A stretch of DNA of 64,000 nucleotides from Enoplolaimus lenunculus (lineage: Eukaryota > Nematoda > Enoplea > Enoplida > Thoracostomopsidae): the NCBI GenBank assembly GCA_030248215.1, contig JASANG010002393.1, positions 1 to 64,000 of the forward strand, read 5' to 3'. This document shows positions 1 to 9,325 of this stretch, one piece after another. Each line of letters begins with the position of its first letter. Within the stretch, counting starts at the first letter, position 1. The position numbers and the translations under genes are program-made. Under the pieces are notes generated by a model, which was given only the letters and a program-made list of their open reading frames with translations, was not told the DNA's origin and did not search any database.

Positions 1-566
1 TTTTCGATCGGGAAACATTATGGAAACACTACTGCTGCAGGCTATCTTCCCATGCTCTGAAGAACGTTCTCACGGTGGCGGCAGTTCCCACGGTGGTGTC
101 GGCGAAAAAACGTACGTTGCCTCCAGGCGGTCTGATATGGATTGGAACAGGGTCAACTGGAGGCAACAATGAAAACAATCACGGAAAAGAGACGACTGAA
201 GAAAGTGAAGAGCAACAAGAAGAAATTGACAAGGGGAAAATCGCAGTGAAAACAGTCGACGTCGAAGAAAGCGAGGAACCAGCAAACACGACAAAGTCAC
301 CGCAAAGTACAACCGAAACAACAACGACAGAATACTACGAATGGCCAGAAATCGACTGGGATTGGGAAATATTTTCAAACGAAACCGACAAAAACGACGA
401 CAACAGTGAAGACCAAAGCGGCCAATCAAAGGAAGTCGCCGACAAAGAAAATGTTAATCGTGGCAAAAATAAAGAAATCGATTGGAGTCTTGAGGAAATA
501 GACTTGGACAATTATGAGTGGAATAATTACGAATTTGATGAAGATCATGACGATAAACAGTGGTGA
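1..566 (+). pseudogene. Copy A of acidic low-complexity protein gene (3' part)
   Basis: This is the 3' part of the gene seen best at 5541-6566. The window edge cuts its 5' side. It matches 5999-6566 nearly base for base, but a short patch near 33-50 differs and one extra A lies in the A-run just before the Lys-Arg-Thr-Leu-Pro-Pro codons (about 106-111), so the upstream frame does not join the open frame that runs to the stop at 566. The open part has LPPGG followed by a Glu/Thr-rich stretch and a Trp/Tyr/Asp/Glu-rich tail. An AATAAA poly(A) signal follows at about 587. It may be a real second gene copy, a decayed duplicate or part of an assembly fault. No function is recognised. Confidence 0.6.
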
Positions 567-1298
567 ATCGAAAAACGAAAGAGTTAAATAAATGAACACA
601 AAGCAGAGGCGTAGCTAGGATTTCATTTCGGCATTGTATCTTGTGTAAAGATATGTGGCTTTACGAGTGTAGGGGGTGTGAAAATTTTCTAACATCGAAG
701 ATTCAGCAAATTATATCGTAAGGGTCACCCTATACTCGTCGTGCGGTGGCGTCCGTCAACGTCCGGTGCCGTCCGTCACCGTGCGTTATCGTACGCAAAT
801 TGCAATCAATTCGACTAAATCCAATCTGCCGTATTCTGTTGTTCGCAGTTATCAACCAATCCTATAATGGCTGAGTTTCTTCAATCCCTACGTTACTACG
901 ACTTGGTTTGATACTTTGTGCTATGCTAAGCAATTACTTAACCATTTTGTCGTTTTTAAAAGCGTACTTAAGTTTAATACTTCACTTACTCATTGACTAG
1001 ATTTGATATATTATAGATGAATACTTGAGGCGTATTGGGTTTAATGGTAATTGTATACTCATGCTGCCTCCTTCATATAAAGCAAAACTGTGGCTTTCTT
1101 GCTAAAACAACGGCGTTTTAGTGGTTATTTGTGTGTGCTCAAAAAGTTAACTAAATTAGAAACCCAGTCAGCATGTTAAGCATTTGTATTAACCCTTTCT
1201 TGCATAAATAGCGTTCATTTCGTCTAAAATCTAACTTCAAACTACGATTTATATCACCGACTCTCGGACGAGAATAGTTTCCATCACCCCTCAACTGA

Positions 1299-1566
1299 GC
1301 CCATGTATAGAACAGGGCCGAAACATTTTCATGCGGGGCTGTAATAGAGTCAACTTATGTTTTAGAGTAATTTTTTGCTTAGGCTTAGGCTAAGGCTTAG
1401 GCTAAGACTTAGAAATAGGCCCATCCTTACGCTTAGGTTCATTTTTAGGGTTAGGCTTAGGCTTCGGAGTAGTAGCTCGTCCTTACGCTTAGGCTCATTG
1501 TTAGGCATAGGCTTAGGCTTAGGAATACGCTTGTACTACTGTCCGGCCCTGTTCTATACATGGGCC
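1299..1566 (+). mobile_element. T-family TTAGGC-core hAT-type MITE (copy A)
   Basis: Family description. T elements are short and have inverted ends of about 27 bp that start GGCCCATGTA. One end continues to an A/T stretch with GTATAAGCATATTCC and then a CCTAAG array. The other end has a subterminal block with AAGCTTAAGC, CTCTATT and CACAG. The core is a degenerate TTAGGC hexamer array whose orientation relative to the ends is constant. Strand + here means that TTAGGC reads on the plus strand. Several copies have clear 8-bp target duplications, the hallmark of hAT transposons. This copy is the type I variant, with GTATAGAACAGGGCCG at both ends. Confidence 0.85.
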
Positions 1567-2220
1567 CTCAAATATAAGGTTGAACGTCCGGTCGCAAAGA
1601 CGCTCAGAATTACTCGCGAAAATTTTGTGCTTCGCATATATGTAATAATTATTAAACACTGTGTATTATGTTTTATGAGAACATGTGAAGATTGAGGGTG
1701 TGGGAACGCTATTCTTTTGGACTGCAATAAAGTAAGCTTAAAGCTTTTAGACTAACTTCTTGCTTAGGCTCAACTTTAACTATAAGATCATTCTTACACA
1801 AAAAAAGTGTCTCTCAATTTATTCAAAAACAATTGGCTGCGAGAAAACTGAAAAATTTTTCTGAAATTTAAAACAATTTTTTCTCAAAATGATATATACT
1901 TCCTTCCTTGATTTTCAGACTTTATTTCAAAACTGTTCGGCAAATGTTTCTTCTATATCGGATATGTTTTTCAAGTGCACCATTCTAATCATATGTCTTA
2001 AATGTAGAGAAATAATTTTCTTAAATCACAGATATAATCATACGTGTACGCTGGCTTTGGCTTAGGAGGATGATTATGCTTACGCCTTGCAAGCCAACGC
2101 TGTAAACGGACTTGGTATGGCAAAATGTTTAGTATCCATGTTCATTCTGAAATTTAAAAGAATCTAAAGTGAAATGGTTAAATTAGAATTCAAAATTTTA
2201 CACTTTTTGGTGCCTGTTAG

Positions 2221-2365
2221 GGCTAATGTATAGAACACTGCTGTAAGTATAAGTATATTCCTAAACCTAAGCCTAAGCCTAAGATTAAGCGTAACATTAA
2301 GGTTTTACCTAAAGTCTTAAAGCAAGAAAATAGTCTAAAGTTTAAGCTTAGTTTATTGCACATGA
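2221..2365 (-). mobile_element. T element, degenerate (copy B counterpart of 9098)
   Basis: It begins GGCTAATGTATAGAAC and runs through a decayed CCTAAG array. The far end lacks the usual terminus, ending in AAGCTTAGTTTATTGCA. Confidence 0.6.
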
Positions 2366-2481
2366 ACCCGGGTTGTAACGAATATATGTTCCAGCAAAAT
2401 CTGGGGATATTGAAAGAACACCAGTATTCAGGTTTTACAAAAGCCTACAGCGTTGTAGAATTATATTCTAAAATGCGTAAA

Positions 2482-2690
2482 CTCTGAAAAATGGTGAGTC
2501 AAATGGACGCTCACCAAAATAGGCTCTACGGACTACACAAAGTGAGTCCATTCCACTCTCCATCAGAGTCAAACGTGCGATTCAGTGAGTCGAAGTTGAC
2601 TCTGACAGACGCAAATTTAACTCAGTGTGTGTAATCCCGTAGAATTCTATTTCGAAGAGAGTCAATTTGACTCACCATTTTTTTGCAGTG
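2482..2690. mobile_element. S-family MITE (copy B)
   Basis: Family description. S elements have ends CACTGCAAAAAATGGTGA, usually flanked by TA, and are 110-220 bp long. They are filled with repeated GAGTC/GACTC words in both orientations and one copy each side of a block reading AGCCTATTTCGG. The TA flank and the CACTG end suggest Tc1/mariner-type mobilisation. This copy lies in the duplicated locus, matching 8775-8984. Confidence 0.8.
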
Positions 2691-2841
2691 AAACAGCTGT
2701 CATCAATTAACAATCCGCGCAAAAACCGGAATTTCCGACCTCTGCATACCAGAGCTGACATCTGTACTATAAGTACAATGTACCTCACAACTCGTCAAAA
2801 CATACCGCTCACAGCTAAACAAACTTCAAACCATAAAGTCT

Positions 2842-3049
2842 GGACCCATGTATTTATAGAACAGGGCAGGAACAGTAGTATAAGCATATTCCTATTAGCC
2901 TAAGCCTAAGCCTAAGCGTATGGATGAGCCTATTCCTAGGCCTGAGCCTAAGCCTAAGCCTAAGCAAAAAAATTAATTATTCTAAAGTTTAAACTGGCTC
3001 TATTATAGCTCCTTCGGAAATCGATCCGGCCCTGCTCTATACATGGGCC
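2842..3049 (-). mobile_element. T element, type I (copy B counterpart of 8416)
   Basis: Both ends are present (GGACCCATGTA and TACATGGGCC). The core is short, with a GGATGAGCC interruption. Confidence 0.8.
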
Positions 3050-3921
3050 AAGGTCTGGATGAATTATCAAACTTGCCTAGAACGTTCTGACCGCTTCAAA
3101 TAAAGCAACACTGAACATAAATTAAGCTTATATTTTGCATATTTTAGTGGTTTTAAAACTTTTAGGTTTACGCTGACCATCTGGTTTAGGCACTGTGTTT
3201 AAATGGTTTAGGCAACCAGTTAATATTAATAGCAATTTTGCAAGCAGAACGCATGCACGCGTGCTTGTAAACGCCATCCAAATCACGTGCTAAACGGAAC
3301 ACTGAACGAACGAATAACGAAAATACCACAAATAAAACATGGATACTAAACATTTTGCCATACCAAGTCCGTTTACAGCGTTGGCTTGCAAGGCCGTAAC
3401 CGTAGTATAAGCATATTCCTAAGCCTAAGCCAAAGCCAGCGTACACGTATGATTATATCTGTGATTTAAGAAAATTATTTCTTACATTTAAGACATATGA
3501 TTAGAATGGTGCACTTGAAAAACATATCCGATATAGAAGAAACATTTGCCGAACAGTTTTGAAATAAAGTCTGAAAATCAAGGAAGGAAGTATATATCAT
3601 TTTGAGAAAAAATTGTTTTAAATTTCAGAAAAACTTTTCAGTTTTCTCGCAGCCAATTGTTTTCCGAATAAATTCAGAGACACTTTTTTTGTGTAAGAAT
3701 GATCTTATAGCTAAAGCTGAGCCTAAGCAAGAAGTTAGTCTAAAAGCTTTAAGCTTACTTTATTGCAGTCCAAAAGAATAGCGTTCCACACCCTCAATCT
3801 TCACATGTTCTCATAAAACATAATACACAGTGTTTAATAATTATTACATATATGCGAAGCACAAAATTTTCGCGAGAATTCTGAGCGTCTTTGCGACCGG
3901 ACGTCCAACCTTATATTTGAG

Positions 3922-4189
3922 GGCCCATGTATAGAACAGGGCCGGAACAGTAGTACAAGCGTATTCCTAAGCCTAAGCCTATGCCTAACAATGAGCCTAA
4001 GCGTAAGGACGAGCCTATTCCGAAGCCTAAGCCTAACCCTAAAAATGAACCTAAGCGTAAGGATGGGCCTATTTCTAAGTCTTAGCCTAAGCCTTAGCCT
4101 AAGCCTAAGCAAAAAATTAGTCTAAAACATAAGTTGACTCTATTACAGCCCCGCATGAAAATGTTTCGGCCCTGTTCTATACATGGGCT
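3922..4189 (-). mobile_element. T element, type I (copy B counterpart of 1299 and 7299)
   Basis: It is the full-length reverse complement of the copy C element, with CCTAAG on the plus strand and both ends intact. Confidence 0.85.
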
Positions 4190-4904
4190 CAGTTGAGGGG
4201 TGATGGAAACTATTACTCGTCCGAGAGTCGGTGATATAAATCGTAGTTTGAAGTTAGATTTTAGACGAAATGAACGCTATTTATGCAAGAAAGGGTTAAT
4301 ACAAATGCTTAACATGCTGACTGGGTTTCTAATTTAGTTAACTTTTTGAGCACACACAAATAACCACTAAAACGCCGTTGTTTTAGCAAGAAAGCCACAG
4401 TTTTGCTTTATATGAAGGAGGCAGCATGAGTATACAATTACCATTAAACCCAATACGCCTCAAGTATTCATCTATAATATATCAAATCTAGTCAATGAGT
4501 AAGTGAAGTATTAAACTTAAGTACGCTTTTAAAAACGACAAAATGGTTAAGTAATTGCTTAGCATAGCACAAAGTATCAAACCAGTGTAGTAACGTAGGG
4601 ATTGAAGAAACTCAGCCATTATAGGATTGGTTGATAACTGCGAACAACAGAATACGGCAGATTGGATTTAGTCGAATTGATTGCAATTTGCGTACGATAA
4701 CGCACGGTGACGGACGGCACCGGACGTTGACGGACGCCACCGCACGACAGTATAGGGTGACCCTTACGATATAATTTGCTGAATCTTCGATGTTAGAAAA
4801 TTTTCACACCCCTACATCTAAAGCACATATCTTTACAAAGTAAATGCGAAATGAAATCTAGTACGCCTCTGCTTTGTGTTCATTTATTTAACTCTTTCGT
4901 TTTT

Positions 4905-5304
4905 CGATTCCACTGTTTATCGTCATGATCTTCATCAAATTCGTAATTATTCATCATAATTGTCAAGTCTATTTCTCAAGACTCCAATCATTTCTTTATT
5001 TTTGCCGTTAAATTTTTTTCGGCGACTTCTTTGATTGGCCGCTTTGGTCTTCACTGTTGTCGTGTTTTTGTCGGTTTGTTTGAAAATATTTCCAATCCAG
5101 TCGATTTCTGGCATCTAGTATTTGTCGTTGTTGTTTCGGTTGTACTTTGCGGTGACTTTGTCGTGTTTGTGGTTCCTCGCTTTCTTCGAGTCACTGTTTT
5201 CACTGCATTTTCCCTTGTATTTCTTCTTGTTGCTCTTCATTTCTTCAGTCGTCTCTTTTCGTGTTGTTTTATTTTGCCTCCATGACCCTGTTCCAATCCA
5301 TATC

Positions 5305-5344
<40 letters not shown>

Positions 5345-5540
5345 ACACACCACCACACAGACCGCCTGGAGGACGCGTTTCCCCCATTGCCTGACACCCC
5401 GTGGGAACTGCCACAAAACACACAAAAAAAAACCGCCACCGTGAGAACGTTTTAGAGGGACCCCAAAAAAAACAACAAAAAAAAAAATCCCACCTCCAGG
5501 CAGTAGTGTTTCCAAATTTTCCCGATCAAAATGTCAACAT
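4905..5540 (-). pseudogene. Copy B of acidic low-complexity protein gene, broken
   Basis: This is the reverse-strand counterpart of 5995-6566. The alignment to copy C is clear, but many single bases are missing. The bases that form the stop codon in the other copies are altered, and a 38-C run followed by CACACACCACC replaces nothing in the other copies, so it is an insertion. The longest frames left are short and in the wrong phase. The pattern is more like sequencing error than natural decay, because losses are mostly one base from short runs and cluster in this half of the copy. It is not a working gene as written. Confidence 0.75.
5305..5345. repeat. Poly-C run (38 C) in copy B
   Basis: A pure C homopolymer interrupts the gene copy between sequence matching the two sides of the Leu-Pro-Pro-Gly-Gly codons. 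It is absent from copies A and C. It is probably an assembly or base-calling fault. Confidence 0.85.
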
Positions 5541-6566
5541 ATTCTGGCTCAACTTTTGAACCAGGAACATTCCAGTCGGTCGGAACCTTCAAAGAACAAT
5601 ACCCAGTCAAGTAAACACCACTGGTCCCCTCACACCACCGGAGAAGCAGATACAAGTTTAGGGGAGAGGCAAAAATACAGTTTACCCCCTCCGAACAATA
5701 ATTACGCCAGTCGACCTCACATATTCGTGTTTAGACCACATAAACCTGGCTCAGACCATAGCGACAGCAATGGGTCTAATCAAGTTTGGGGTCAAGCACA
5801 AATAGGAGACCACCAACGAAAATCTCACGTATTTATCCGACCTGCGAGAAATGGGGGTCACCGATCCCGTGGCGGATCCAGGGGCAGCAGGACTGAATCA
5901 CGTGAAATTGACATGAATCGAATTTTGAGGATTGCGAAATTTTTTGGACTCGAAGACGTTGTTATGATGGGTCCGCAGTTCAAACGAATTGTTGACAATT
6001 TTCGATCGGGAAACATTATGGAAACACTACTGCCTGGAGGTGGGATTTTCCCACGCTCTGAAGAACGTTCTCACGGTGGCGGCAGTTCCCACGGTGGTGT
6101 CGGCGAAAAACGTACGTTGCCTCCAGGCGGTCTGATATGGATTGGAACAGGGTCAACTGGAGGCAACAATGAAAACAATCACGGAAAAGAGACGACTGAA
6201 GAAAGTGAAGAGCAACAAGAAAAAATTGACAAGGGGAAAATCGCAGTGAAAACAGTCGACGTCGAAGAAAACGAGGAACCAGCAAACACGACAAAGTCAC
6301 CGCAAAGTACAACCGAAACAACAACGACAGAATACTACGAATGGCCAGAAATCGACTGGGATTGGGAAATATTTTCAAACGAAACCGACAAAAACGACGA
6401 CAACAGTGAAGACCAAAGCGGCCAATCAAAGGAAGTCGCCGACAAAGAAAATGTTAATCGTGGCAAAAATAAAGAAATCGATTGGAGTCTTGAGGAAATA
6501 GACTTGGACAATTATGAGTGGAATAATTACGAATTTGATGAAGATCATGACGATAAACAGTGGTGA
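5541..6566 (+). CDS. Acidic Gly/Pro-rich low-complexity protein, copy C, 5'-truncated
   Basis: This is the most complete copy. The frame is open from the copy B junction to TGA at 6564-6566, about 340 codons, with no ATG near the left end, so the true start lies beyond the rearrangement or in a lost exon. The parts in order are: a Ser/His/Asn-rich segment; an RG-rich patch (GGHRSRGGSRGSR); a short region that may fold (MNRILRIAKFFGLEDV); LPGGGIF; a His/Gly-rich run; LPPGGLIWIGTGST; a long Glu/Thr/Lys-rich stretch; repeated Glu-Trp, Asp-Trp and Asp-Tyr motifs; and a strongly acidic C-terminus ending in KQW. No membrane segment is seen. It looks largely disordered and could be an extracellular matrix or nucleic-acid-binding protein, but no family is recognised. 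Confidence 0.6.
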   Translation: MLAQLLNQEHSSRSEPSKNNTQSSKHHWSPHTTGEADTSLGERQKYSLPPPNNNYASRPHIFVFRPHKPGSDHSDSNGSNQVWGQAQIGDHQRKSHVFIRPARNGGHRSRGGSRGSRTESREIDMNRILRIAKFFGLEDVVMMGPQFKRIVDNFRSGNIMETLLPGGGIFPRSEERSHGGGSSHGGVGEKRTLPPGGLIWIGTGSTGGNNENNHGKETTEESEEQQEKIDKGKIAVKTVDVEENEEPANTTKSPQSTTETTTTEYYEWPEIDWDWEIFSNETDKNDDNSEDQSGQSKEVADKENVNRGKNKEIDWSLEEIDLDNYEWNNYEFDEDHDDKQW

Positions 6567-6586
6567 ATCGAAAAACGAAAGAGTTA

Positions 6587-6592
6587 AATAAA
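6587..6592 (+). promoter_or_regulatory. Poly(A) signal AATAAA of copy C gene
   Basis: A canonical hexamer lies 20 bp after the stop codon. The same signal is present in copy A at 587-592. Confidence 0.6.
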
Positions 6593-7298
6593 TGAACACA
6601 AAGCAGAGGCGTAGCTAGGATTTCATTTCGGCATTGTATCTTGTGTAAAGATATGTGGCTTTACGAGTGTAGGGGGTGTGAAAATTTTCTAACATCTAAG
6701 ATTAAGCAAATTATGTCGTAAGGGTCACCCTATACTGGTCGTGCGGTGGCGTCCGTCAACGTCCGGTGCCGTCCGTCACCGTGCGTTATCGTACGCAAAT
6801 TGCAATCAATTCGACTAAATCCAATCTGCCGTATTCTGTTGTTCGCAGTTATCAACCAATCCTATAATGGCTGAGTTTCTTAATCCCTACGTTACTACGA
6901 CTTGGTTTGATACTTTGTGCTATGCTAAGCAATTACTTAACCATTTTGTCGTTTTTAAAAGCGTACTTAAGTTTAATACTTCACTTACTCATTGACTAGA
7001 TTTGATATATTATAGATGAATACTTGAGGCGTATTTGGTTTAATGGTAATTGTATACTCATGCTGCCTCCTTCATATAAAGCAAAACTGTGGCTTCCTTG
7101 CTAAAACAACGGCGTTTTAGTGGTTATTTGTGTGTGCTCAAAAAGTTAACTAAATTAGAAACCCAGTCAGCATGTAAAGCATTTGTATTAACCCTTTCTT
7201 GCATAAACAGCGTTCATTTCGTCTAAAATCTAACTTCAAACTACGATTTATATCACCGACTCTCGGACGAGTAATAGTTTCCATCACCCCTCAACTGA

Positions 7299-7565
7299 GC
7301 ACATGTATAGAACAGGGCCGAAACATTTTCCTGCGGGGCTGTAATAGAGTCAACTTATGTTTTAGACTAATTTTTTGCTTAGGCTTAGGCTAAGGCCTAG
7401 GCTAAGGCTTAGAAATAGGCCCATCCTTACGCTTAGGTTCATTTTTAGGGTTAGGCTTAGGCTTCGGAATAGGCTCGTCCTTACGCTTAGGCTCATTGTT
7501 AGGCATAGGCTTAGGCTTAGGAATACGCTTGTACTACTGTTCCGGCCCTGTTCTATACATGGGCC
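7299..7565 (+). mobile_element. T element, type I (copy C)
   Basis: It sits at the same site as the copy A element at 1299, so the insertion predates the duplication. The core is about 130 bp of TTAGGC-like hexamers broken by two TCCTTACGC spacers. Confidence 0.85.
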
Positions 7566-8415
7566 CTCAAATATAAGGTTGGACGTCCGGTCGCAAAGAC
7601 GCTCAGAATTCTCGCGAAAATTTTGTGCTTCGCATATATGTAATAATTATTAAACACTGTGTATTATGTTTTATGAGAACATGTGAAGATTGAGGGTGTG
7701 GAACGCTATTCTTTTGGACTGCAATAAAGTAAGCTTAAAGCTTTTTGACTAACTTCTTGCTTAGGCTCAGCTTTAGCTATAAGATCATTCTTACACAAAA
7801 AAAGTGTTTCTGAATTTATTCGGAAAACAATTGGCTACGAGAAAACTGAAAAGTTTTTCTGAAATTTAAAACAATTTTTTCTCAAAATGATATATACTTC
7901 CTTCCTTGATTTTCAGACTTTATTTCAAAACTGTTCGGCAAATGTTTCTTCTATATCGGATATGTTTTTCAAGTGCACCATTCTAATCATATGTCTTAAA
8001 TGTAAGAAATAATTTTCTTAAATCACAGATATAATCATACGTGTACGCTGGCTTTGGCTTAGGCTTAGGAATATGCTTATACTACGGTTACGGCCTTGCA
8101 AGCCGACGCTGTAAACGGACTTGGTATGGCAAAATGTTTAGTATCCATGTTTTATTTGTGGTATTTTCGTTATTCGTTCGTTCAGTGTTCCGTTTAGCAC
8201 GTGATTTGGATGGCGTTTACAAGCACGCGTGCATGCGTTCTGCTTGCAAAATTGCTATTAATATAAACTGGTTGCCTAAACCAGGTGGTCAGCGTAAACC
8301 TAAAAGTTTTAAAACCACTAAAATATGCAAAATATAAGCTTAATTTATGTTCAGTGTTGCTTTATTTGAAGCGGTCAGAACGTTCTAGGCAAGTTTGATA
8401 ATTCATCCAGACTTT

Positions 8416-8623
8416 GGCCCATGTATAGAGCAGGGCCGGATCGATTTCCGAAGGAGCTATAATAGAGCCAGTTTAAACTTTAGAATAATTAATTTTTTTG
8501 CTTAGGCTTAGGCTTAGGCTCAGGCCTAGGAATAGGCTCATCCATACGCTTAGGCTTAGGCTTAGGCTAATAGGAATATGCTTATACTACTGTTCCTGCC
8601 CTGTTCTATAAATACATGGGTCC
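8416..8623 (+). mobile_element. T element, type I, with readable 8-bp target duplication
   Basis: It is flanked by CAGACTTT on both sides (before GGCCCATG and after ATGGGTC). This is one of the cleanest 8-bp duplications in the window. Confidence 0.9.
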
Positions 8624-8774
8624 AGACTTTATGGTTTGAAGTTTGTTTAGCTGTGAGAGGTATGTTTTGACGAGTTGTGAGGTACATTGTACTTATAGTA
8701 CAGATGTCAGCTCTGGTATGCAGAGGTCGGAAATTCCGGTTTTTGCGCGGATTGTTAATTGATGACAGCTGTTT

Positions 8775-8984
8775 CACTGCAAAAAAATGGTGAGTCAAAT
8801 TGACTCTCTTCGAAATAGATTCTACGGGATTACACACACTGAGTCAAATTTGCGTCTGTCAGAGTCAACTTCGACTCACTGAATCGCACGTTTGACTCTG
8901 ATGGAGAGTGAATGTGACTCACTTTGTGTAGTCCGTAGAGCCTATTTCGGTGAGCGTCCATTTGACTCACCATTTTTTCAGAGT
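8775..8984. mobile_element. S-family MITE (copy C)
   Basis: CACTGCAAAAAAATGG is at the left end and the partner end is slightly damaged (CATTTTTTCAGAG). It is the same insertion as at 2482-2690. Confidence 0.8.
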
Positions 8985-9097
8985 TTACGCATTTGAGAAT
9001 ATAATTCTACAACGCTGTAGGCTTTTGTAAAACCTGAATACTGGTGTTCTTTCGATATCCCAGATTTTGCTGGAACATATATTCGTTACAACCCGGG

Positions 9098-9242
9098 TTC
9101 ATGTGCAATAAACTAAGCTTAAACTTTAGACTATTTTCTTGCTTTAGACTTTAGGTAAAACCTTAATGTTACGCTTAATCTTAGGCTTAAGCTTAGGTTT
9201 AGGAATATACTTATACTTACAGCAGTGTTCTATACATTAGCC
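9098..9242 (+). mobile_element. T element, degenerate (copy C)
   Basis: It ends with GTTCTATACATTAGCC. The left terminus is lost. Confidence 0.6.
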
Positions 9243-9325
9243 CTAACAGGCACCAAAAAGTGTAAAATTTTGAATTCTAATTTAACCATTTCACTTTAGA
9301 TTCTTTTAAATTTCGCAAATAAACT

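Larger units (their letters stand above)
1..2148 (+). repeat. Copy A of the 3-fold inverted/direct duplicated locus
   Basis: The sequence is collinear with 5999-8155 at very high identity, with only scattered single-base differences. It includes the gene 3' end, its downstream flank and one T-family transposon. It ends abruptly near 2142-2155, where copy B begins in the opposite orientation after a filler of about 7 bases. Confidence 0.9.
2149..5540 (-). repeat. Copy B (inverted) of the duplicated locus
   Basis: This is the reverse complement of about 9310 down to 5995. It carries the same T insertions (2221, 2842, 3922) and the same S insertion (2482) as copy C. Between 2149 and about 4780 it is almost identical to copy C. 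From about 4790 to 5540 it has many 1-3 base losses and a 38-C run, which looks like unpolished or low-quality sequence. Confidence 0.9.
5995..9310 (+). repeat. Copy C of the duplicated locus
   Basis: This is the third copy, in the same orientation as copy A and inverted to copy B. It forms one arm of a palindrome of about 3.3 kb per arm with copy B. The spacer is 5541-5994, which holds the only copy in the window of the upstream coding part of the acidic protein gene. The arm stops about 15 bp before the ATG of the secreted-protein gene at 9326. Confidence 0.9.

Noticed and set aside
1375-1695. Open frames with long Leu-Arg repeats (also 3834-4112, 7375-7653 and others)
   Set aside because: They are translations of the TTAGGC arrays inside T elements, with no start context or codon bias of a gene.
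5115-5515. Poly-Pro and poly-Gly frames around the C run
   Set aside because: They come from the homopolymer in error-rich copy B.
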